Assembly: GCA_009602725.1 (NCBI GenBank)
Contig: WELB01000057.1
Location: 376,684 to 390,799 of the forward strand
Source: Spirogloea muscicola
Taxonomy: Eukaryota; Streptophyta; Zygnematophyceae; Spirogloeales; Spirogloeaceae
Reading direction: 5' to 3'
DNA length: 14,116 nucleotides
In this document: piece after piece, positions 8,095 through 14,116 of the stretch
Layout of the letters: every line of letters starts with the position of its first letter
Position numbering within the stretch: the stretch's first letter is position 1
Translations under genes and position numbers: made by a program
Notes under the pieces: generated by a model
Told to the model about the DNA's origin: nothing
Seen by the model: only the letters and a program-made list of their open reading frames with translations
Databases searched by the model: none

Positions 8095-11000
8095 ATGGCC
8101 GGCGGCGCTGCGCAGCAGCTGGACCTGGAGCTGCTCGACCCGTGCCCCGACATCCACGCGCTCTTCCGCCACTACAGCCAGCTCTACTTCGGCGACGCCC
8201 TCGGCGCCTGCTCCGTGCACTGGAGCTCCCCCCGCATGACGCTGTGCGCCGCTGCCACCTCCTTCTGCTGTGCTCGGGGACGCCAATGTCGTTCGGCTCG
8301 TCTGGCCACCTCTCGTCAGCTGGCCTGCTCGATCCGGCAGGCCGCTATAGTGGTTGCGCGGCGCACGTAGCAGCGTGTTCGAGGGGCCCGTACCTTGCAG
8401 CCGGAGATGACTCGACGCAGGCTCCCAAATGCTCTAATTTGAGTCCTGAACTGAATTTACACTGCGAAGCTCGTTCATGTTGCATGCACAACCTCGTCTT
8501 TGGAAGCGAGGCTTCCGCATTGCAGCTCTTTGCCGACTGACTGAGCTGCTTGACTTCCGCAGGTGTGCAGGAACGTGCTCGTACCAGGACGGCGGCGGCT
8601 GCAAGATCCGGCTGTCCCAGCCGCTGTTGCAATACCGGCCTTCCTCAGACCTCAAGAACACGCTGCTACACGAGATGATCCACGCCCTCCTCTTCCTCAC
8701 GCACAACAACCGTGATCACAAGCAAGTCTTGCCCCCTCAATGGCAAAATCAGGGCTCTCTGACTTCCCAAGGAGCATACTTCCATATTTCCAGGACAACG
8801 ACGGATTGCTCAATCTGTGCACTTTGCAGAGCTGTGCTGTAGTCTGAGGTCTACAGGTGAAAGACTGACAGTACAAACCGCAGCACTTGCTTAAGGAGCT
8901 GTTCACAACGTTTAGGAGCCTCGAGTTTTGGGCTCACATTTTGGTCTGATTCGACACAGTGCTCCTTCTCAGTGACCACGGTCCTGCATTCCACTCCAAG
9001 ATGGACAGTATCAACGGCAGCAATTTGGAAGACTGTCAGGTCCTTTCTGGGCCCCACTTGCATCTTGAATGTGCAGGTTCAGGTCGTTGTGTTTGTGCCG
9101 TGGTAGCCTCGACTTCATGGCTATTGACATAGTCTACTTCCTGTGTCTTCCTGCAGAGGCCTCTGGATGGCTACCAGATCAGTGTCTACCACAGCTTCAA
9201 GGATGAAGTTGTCTATCATCGCAGACACCATTGGACCGTGAGTCTGCCCATGCCACTTTTCCTTAGAGACAAGTAGTCATGCCTCTTTCGACCTGCCTTT
9301 TGTGCTTATGTGCTGAGTAACTGCTTCCGTGCTGAGTACTGAAACGATAGAGCACAACTTTACAGCACGCTAGACCGCCAGTGGAGTAAACGGTGTGGTA
9401 TTGTTGCAGTGTGACACATGTGGAGAGGTAGTGAAGAGGGCGATGAACCGGGCCCCATCGGCCTCAGATTGCCGCTGGAGGCCCTCGGATGGCACGGAGT
9501 GCTTGGACAAGCTCTGTGTTTGGCACATGTAAGTCACTAAGGAGATAGAACGATCATGGCAAGCATTCGAATCGGGCAGGACACTGTGCTAGTGAGTACT
9601 GTTGGCTGCCATGCTGGACATGGGAAGCATATTTGTTTGCCGCTTTGGAAGTGCCTGCACTCCTTCAAGTTAGGTGGTCATCTTCGGGGTTGTTTGTTGC
9701 TTGGCAGGCACGTTCGCACTTGTGGCGGCAACTTCTTGAAAACAGCAGAGCCTGAAGGCTATGTAGATAGGAGAAAGCGAGCTCAGGTTGCAGGTATGCA
9801 AACGCCTGGTCCACAGGTCAGGTATCTGAGGCTTGTGCGTTCCCATTGCTTGCTTCAAGGAATTCAGCCTTATGTGTGGCCAACTGCCTGTATGCTACTG
9901 AGGGCTTAGCTAAGGTTGTTCTGCCAACTTGTCACAGAATGTTAACGTACATTCTCCAGTGTGGTTCTTTCCTGCTACTACCTGCCACATAGTTAAGTGC
10001 GACCAGAGACCCTATGCCGTGAAGTTTACTTAAATTGAGTGGATGGTAAATTGGCAGGTGAGAGTACCAAGAAGGATCAGCTGGCTACACATGCTGCCAG
10101 CATCTGCAGCCCCCAAGGGTCACCAAGCGGACTGTCATCCCACCAGAAAGTCGACCTTGAGCCCTTTATGTCAATTATGAATTGGTTCAGGCCTGCACAC
10201 GCTGAGATGGACGCTGTAAGGAAGGGGGTTGTTGCCAGTGGAAGCTGCTTGGACCTCAAACTGGATGCGGCGGTGAACATAAAGCAGGAGCCTGTGGAAA
10301 CACACGGGAGGCACGCTCTTGCGTTGCAGAACGGTCAACCAGGGCTTGTCAGCGCTGACAAGTGGACAGACAGCGACGATGAGATCGAGGAGGAGATCGA
10401 AGCAGGGCAAGTGGCTGAGGTTGACGGGCAGAGACGCGGAGAGACGGGAGCGGAGGCAGCTGGAGGCGAAGCTCAGGCTGCAGCAGACGATGTCGGTCAG
10501 GGTGCCAAGCTTCTGGATGAGGGAGACGAGAGGAGGAGCAACAAGGGGCTGAGCAATGGGGAGCTGCAGACATCAGTAGGCAGCGGCTCGATAATGCGGG
10601 TCACTGGGGACGAGCTGCGCCGTAGTGTGCGTCTCAAGAAGAGGGACCGGGAGGAGGGGGCGACCGTGCCCAATGGCTTCGGAGCCTGCGACCAGGCCGG
10701 GACTGGGTCAAAGTCGTCGCCGACGAGTTCGTGGCGGTGGCTGTGGGCGCACGAGGAGGGCGACGAGGAGGGGCACCAGGGCTCGTCCCTGGTCGACCGC
10801 CGGAGCAGGAGTCAGGTACAGGAGGCGAAGCTGCTGGCAAAGCGCCGCAGGGAAGCAGCAGCGGGTGACAACGGGGCTACTGGAAGTGGGGACTGCGCTC
10901 TCGGAGCTGGAGGAGGGAGGAGGTCCAACAGCTTGGCTAAGCCCGACGCAGAGGAGGAAGGTGTAGCTGGCTGCCGAGGTGAGCCGCAGCCTGCCACAAG

Positions 11001-12562
11001 CCCCTTGCTGAAGGGCCGGCCACCGTCGTATAAGAGCAAGGCGTCCGTGGACGGCGAGCTGGGCGATGGGGACACCAGGCTGGAGGATGAGTCTGTATCT
11101 GTCGCAAAGGCCACAACAGTCGGCACGGCCGTCAAGCAGGATGCGGCGGGGCCAAGCCATGGCTACAGCCAGTTCAGCAACTGGGAGGATGGCCACAAAG
11201 GGGCGCGGTACCTGGCAAGCAGCAGTGGGCAATGCGAGGGACCGGCAATCGACGAGCGCGAGGGCATGGGGGAGGTGTGCCCGTCGTCCAATGGAGGCCG
11301 CGTCCGGAGCAGCTTGCAGCGTCCAGAGGCCCGCGGGAAGGCGGAGGCGTTGCCGCTTGAGGGCGAGGAGGACAGCAACCGGGGTAGCCTCGGGCGGCGG
11401 GATGCGGTGGCAGAAGGGGAGAGCTTCGGTGACGGCTTTGGCGGCGCCGGGTTGCGGCCGGGCGTGGCCAGCTGCCGCAGCCAAGAGTGCCTCTCGCCTC
11501 CGGCCAGTCGCCATGCTGGCGGGCAGGTGGGCGCCCGCCTGCCAGCAGACGCGTGCGCGTCGGGGGAGGGGCAGTCCAGCCTAGGCCAGAAGGAGCGGGA
11601 GGACAGCAACATCGGCCTTGTGGAGGGCCTCGAGGAAGGCTTCGGCGAGGTCGGGCCTCCCCAGGTCGGCGCCACGTCGACAAAGGACAGCGACGGTGGC
11701 GTCGTGAGTGATGCCGTCGACAGGAACGAGGTCCGGTGGGCCAGGGCTGCCGGCGTTCCTAGTCATGAGAGGGGCCCACCGGCAATGGCGGTGTATCATA
11801 ACAAGGCAGAGCATTCGGAGGAGGGGTCGCGGGAGGCCGCGCTTCTGGAAGGCCAGGAGGAGAGCAATGAGGGGAGAGCTATTGGGGGCGTAGCCTGCGC
11901 CGGTGCGTCGGTGCACTATTTGCATGTGCATATAGTTGTGCCAAGGCTTGTCCTGCATGCCTCCTCAAAGTTGTGGACAACATTGATGACTATTTCACGT
12001 CCAGCAAGTGTTGTGATTTTCTTGCGTGTTGCATGGTGCGATTGTCGCTCTTGTCTGCAGGTCAATATGAGGATGAGGCACTCGGTGGTCGAGAAGCAGA
12101 TGGTGGTGCCAGGATGAAGGCCTGGGAAGCTGGCTCGCCGACCACCTCAGATTCTCTGGAAATGCTGGTGGATCAGCCAGGCGCTGCTCGTCCTGCAGCA
12201 GGTCAGCCATTTAGCAGCGATACTAATGCTACTTGCACTCTGGTTGATGTTGTCAAGCGATATGGGAGTTCCAGTCAGTCTATGTGTAAACTATCTTCAA
12301 AGGGAACATTCTTGCCTGTCTACCGAATAGCATCTCATGTGCGTCCAATGAATATCACCAAGCAAATGTGATAGAGGTTGTGAGCTGTGGCGCCGCGTCT
12401 CCGCTTATCCTGTATGTTTACGGATACTTTGCCTGATTTGCTGTATTTGCAGGGCCTGCTGACGTGGAAGGACAGGCCAAGTGCCCAATCTGCCTGATGA
12501 CTTTTGCTGGATATGACAATGAAGCAGTCAACGAGCACGTAGATGAGTGCCTGCTCACATGA
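8095..12562 (+). CDS. SPRTN: Spartan (SPRTN/DVC1) SprT-type DNA-protein crosslink metalloprotease, complete, 9 exons, 918 aa
   Basis: Exons: 8095-8243, 8563-8721, 8973-9039, 9157-9237, 9410-9528, 9708-9793, 10058-11902, 12061-12201 and 12453-12562. All junctions are in phase (2757 nt). Spartan proteases bind DNA and cut proteins crosslinked to it in the nucleus during replication. Residues 1-50 hold the SprT start (DIHALFRHYSQLYFGDAL, then VHWSSPRMTLC). Residues 51-85 contain GGGCKIRLSQPLL and YRPSSDLKNTLL. The zinc site is HEMIH at 86-90 with the third ligand H105 in DHGPAF; the 19-residue H86-H105 distance equals that of human SPRTN. Residues 126-199 hold DGYQISVYHSFKDEV, HHWTCDTCGEVVKRAMNRAP and TCGG, the second zinc-binding half. 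Exon 7 (residues 222-835) is a low-complexity, acidic, Gly/Ser-rich disordered region. The C-terminal UBZ4 finger has C893, C896, H911 and C915. The start ATG (8095) is the first in frame and gives the usual short N-terminus. Intron 2 is GC-AG. At 918 aa the protein is much longer than human SPRTN (about 490 aa), because of exon 7. Plant Spartan-like proteins exist, so vertical descent is likely. Confidence 0.93.
8722..8972 (+). other. GC-AG intron (SPRTN intron 2)
   Basis: The donor is AA followed by GCAAGT, the usual consensus of GC-AG introns, and the acceptor is CTTCTCAG before position 8973. Using it joins CAC-AA to T-GAC and gives NNRDHNDHGPAF, which keeps the exact spacing of the SprT active site. 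The nearest GT donors do not serve: GTGATC at 8712 would need a different acceptor and would replace the RDHN segment by a leucine run, and GTCTTG at 8726 leaves the wrong phase. Confidence 0.8.
12453..12562 (+). other. SPRTN: SPRTN terminal exon encoding the UBZ4 ubiquitin-binding zinc finger
   Basis: This exon encodes CPICLMTFAGYDNEAVNEHV followed by DECLLT and the stop. The Cys-x2-Cys ... His-x3-Cys arrangement with NEHVDEC is typical of UBZ4 fingers, which bind ubiquitin on modified PCNA or chromatin. The Cys-His spacer is 14 residues, against 11 in human SPRTN and RAD18 as I recall them. TGTAA at 12587-12591, about 25 nt after the stop, could be the algal-type poly(A) signal. Confidence 0.85.
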
Positions 12563-13039
12563 CATGAGCACTCACAATATTATGAGTGTAACAATAGCAG
12601 AGGAGCAGAATTGCAGGGGACCTGACAGGCTTGATGAGCGGCATGTCATAGTCAAGGCCGCCATTTGTGACAGATAGCTAAATCTCGGCCGTTTACAGCA
12701 TTGAGTTGTTCCATTCGTCATGTTCCAGCATCCGTCTATGTCGGAGGCTGGTACACGATGATGGCAGGGGGACGGCGGAAAGGCGGGGCTACTCTAGCAC
12801 ATAAGCATATCAACTCGCAAGCATATCATCTAGCTCAAGCTGGCAGCTGATTGTATGGAGGCAGCCGGCAAGTCGGCTAAAACCCTCAGCAGACATTGGT
12901 GTGGTGAGCGAGGAAAGCCTGCAAGGTGCAGCAGCAGTGGCGCAAGGCTTGTGCTATATCAGGTGGGTCTCGGGGGCCACCTTTGAGGGATGTGGGGGTG
13001 ACCAAAGTGGGGATGGCAAACAACAGCGGTGTGCTTGGG

Positions 13040-13315
13040 CAACATTCGGCCGTAGTGGGAGGTAAGGCGTGCGGTGCGCATGTAATGAAATGGAGGCGTA
13101 GCCAAGCCAACACATGGCTCGTACAGAGAAGGCAAGGAGTGATGGTGCAAGCCCAAGAAGTAATGAGGCCACACGAAGTAACTTTCGGCCCCAGTGGGAT
13201 GTAAGGAGGGCGGTACGCATGAAACGACAGGGCGGCACAGCCAATCAAGTACACGTTTCATACGGAGAAGGCACAGATTGATGGTGTAGGCCCGAAAGGA
13301 GTCACACAGAGGAAG
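13040..13315 (+). repeat. Diverged tandem duplication, period 139 bp, two copies
   Basis: TTCGGCC at 13045 and 13184 and GAGAAGGCA at about 13126 and 13265 are each 139 nt apart. Between them the order of matching words is the same: AGTGGGA with GGTAAGG or TGTAAGG, then GCGGT-CGCATG, then a GCCAA block, then GATGGTG followed by AGCCC or GGCCC. I see no clear third copy to the left. Confidence 0.75.
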
Positions 13316-13380
13316 TAGTTTCATGCTTTGCGCCCTTTCAGTCCCCTGGCCACCTTCTCGTACTTTGTTCATTCTTTTTT

Positions 13381-13399
13381 GGGCTGGCTTTTCCAGCCC
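13381..13399 (+). repeat. Dispersed hairpin repeat, copy 4
   Basis: GGGCTG (13381-13386), a 7-nt spacer GCTTTTC, and CAGCCC (13394-13399), after TTCTTTTTT. The spacer is one base shorter than in the other copies. Confidence 0.7.
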
Positions 13400-13450
13400 C
13401 TATCCTCCTCAATGGGCGCGCCCTTTCTTTCAGACCTTATACATTCCTTT

Positions 13451-13511
13451 GGGCTGGCCTCTCACAGCCCTTGCCCTTTTCGCAGCCCTTGCCCCCATTG
13501 GGAGTGCCACT
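13451..13511 (+). repeat. Dispersed hairpin repeat, copy 5, with right-hand part
   Basis: GGGCTG (13451-13456), GCCTCTCA, CAGCCC (13465-13470), then TTGCCC, then a second CAGCCC and the 29-nt word shared with 3212-3240. This is the most complete copy in the window. A further CTCACAGCC follows at about 13515-13523. Confidence 0.75.
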
Positions 13512-13642
13512 ACTCTCACAGCCATCGTCTTCAGTTGGTCGGAATAGCTCTCTCTGAAAAGGAATGGGGCTACACGAAGCGAAGCCCTGGGCTACGAGGG
13601 GTTTAGGTCACCGGGGAGCTGGACGGGCGGGGGATCCAGGAA

Positions 13643-13920
13643 CACGTGCGCCCCACAAGGCGCACGTGGTGAGCATGGTCAACGGCAGCCCGGCGCTGAC
13701 CGCACGAGGGGCGTCCTCCGCCAACCACGTGGAAGGTCACGGGAAGCCCCTCCGGCGCGGGCCGGCAGGGGGCCCCGGCGCTCGCCACGTGGTGGCACGG
13801 CGGTGGCCGGGCTCCGGGCGGGCGCCCGGCGAGTCAGCGGTCAGCGGGCGCCGATTGGCCGGAGGCGCGTGGGACGCTGACCGGGGGTCAACGGGCCTCG
13901 GGCGGCAGCGGGGTATAACC
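13643..13920 (+). promoter_or_regulatory. Dense promoter of the right-edge gene: four G-boxes, repeated GGTCARCG, inverted CCAAT, TATA
   Basis: CACGTG lies at 13643-13648, 13663-13668, 13726-13731 and 13786-13791. GGTCAACGG is at 13677-13685 and 13886-13894, GGTCAGCGG at 13839-13847, and the complement CGCTGACC at 13694-13701 and 13875-13882. ATTGG (inverted CCAAT) is at 13854-13858 and TATAA at 13914-13918. A start of transcription near 13945 would give a leader of about 110 nt before the ATG at 14054. G-boxes bind bZIP or bHLH factors in plants; which factor acts here is not shown. Confidence 0.65.
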
Positions 13921-14053
13921 ACCACCCCGGGGGCCCTCCATGGACGCCCCGCCTCCCGAGCTCCGACACAAGTTCGAGCCCCCAGACCCCCACCCCTCGA
14001 GGCCCTCCTGCACTCAGTACGCAGTCCAGGCGCCGGCGAGCCCAGGAGCCGCC

Positions 14054-14116
14054 ATGGCGGCGCAGCAGGCGAGGCAGCAGCGGCCCGGCGCCGCCAAGCC
14101 CGCGGCGGCGGCGGCG
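14054..14116 (+). CDS. Start of an unidentified gene, 3' truncated by the window edge
   Basis: ATG at 14054 sits in an excellent context (GCCGCCATGGCG) and opens MAAQQARQQRPGAAKPAAAA, a Gln/Ala/Arg-rich start ending in a GCG run at the window edge. Only 21 residues are visible, too few to name a family; the basic and Ala-rich composition would suit an organelle targeting peptide or a disordered N-terminus. An in-frame upstream ATG at 13940 would add 38 residues (MDAPPPELRHKFEPPDP and so on), but it lies only 22 nt after the TATA box and is therefore probably at or before the transcription start. The promoter upstream supports a real gene. Confidence 0.55.
   Translation, partial: MAAQQARQQRPGAAKPAAAAA

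Larger units (their letters stand above)
12563..13600. other. Intergenic region downstream of SPRTN
   Basis: The first part is the probable SPRTN 3' UTR, including a short inverted repeat (CACTCA, 8 nt, TGAGTG) just before a TGTAA. The rest holds a diverged two-copy 139-bp duplication (about 13040-13315) and a cluster of hairpin repeats (13381-13530). Long open frames on the minus strand here follow the duplicated units and have no family features, so I do not call them genes. Confidence 0.55.

Noticed and set aside
7753-8286. 177-aa minus-strand frame opposite SPRTN exon 1
   Set aside because: It is antisense to a confident SPRTN exon, with Ala and Arg runs derived from the GGC and CCG tracts. 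It shows no family features.
8712-8722. GTGATC as the donor of SPRTN intron 2, with the acceptor at 8960
   Set aside because: It is in phase but gives a leucine run in place of the conserved segment between HEMIH and DHGPAF. The GC donor ten bases on gives the exact family spacing.
10708-11514. 268-aa minus-strand frame
   Set aside because: It is the antisense shadow of the GC-rich SPRTN exon 7. The plus strand is open for longer and is spliced in phase at both ends.
11903-12117. Extension of the SPRTN exon 7 frame past 11902 to a stop at 12117
   Set aside because: The reading past 11902 turns hydrophobic and unlike the rest. Splicing at GTGCGT (11903) to CTGCAG (12060) continues in phase and reaches the UBZ4 finger.
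12959-13372. 137-aa minus-strand frame with internal similarity
   Set aside because: The similarity follows the 139-bp DNA duplication. There are no exon boundaries or recognisable motifs and the region looks non-coding.

Overview
This is nuclear DNA from a eukaryote with intron-rich genes, most likely a green alga or another member of Viridiplantae. The basis for this is three spliced genes whose exons join in phase, two of them plastid-type conserved proteins known to me from plants and cyanobacteria. Further support comes from GC-rich 5' ends with CCG/GGC runs, introns of about 60-320 nt mostly ending in CAG, and a plant-type telo-box. I cannot name a species; a chlorophyte is my guess from composition and gene structure.

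Layout. (1) Positions 1-2030, + strand: the last seven exons of a DUF1818-like, cyanobacterium-derived protein, with its 5' end outside the window. (2) Positions 2031-3740: intergenic, with a possible three-exon minus-strand gene of unknown function (about 2285-2628) and the first members of a dispersed hairpin repeat family. (3) About 3741-6351, + strand: a six-exon TraB/Tiki-family membrane protein, probably organellar. Its N-terminus is unresolved because a CCG run contains an N and the frame changes after it. (4) Positions 6352-7680: intergenic, with two more hairpin repeats and a weak ORF remnant. (5) Positions 8095-12562, + strand: a complete nine-exon gene for a Spartan (SPRTN/DVC1/Wss1-type) DNA-protein crosslink protease of 918 aa. 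It has an N-terminal SprT domain (HEMIH plus a third His), a zinc-binding second half, a very large disordered exon and a C-terminal UBZ4 zinc finger. One of its introns is GC-AG. (6) Positions 12563-13600: intergenic, with a diverged 139-bp tandem duplication and a cluster of the hairpin repeats. (7) Positions 13600-14116: a dense promoter (four CACGTG boxes, five GGTCARCG motifs, inverted CCAAT, TATA) and the first codons of another + strand gene that leaves the window.

The four + strand genes are separate eukaryotic transcription units, not an operon, and I see no functional link among them. SPRTN acts in nuclear DNA repair; the DUF1818 and TraB-like proteins are probably plastid or organelle proteins. 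The most unusual things are the GC-AG intron that restores exact SprT spacing, the repeat-bearing disordered expansion of SPRTN, the promoter-associated hairpin repeat family, and the G-box-rich promoter at the right edge. I found no mobile-element coding sequence, tRNA, rRNA or CRISPR array.
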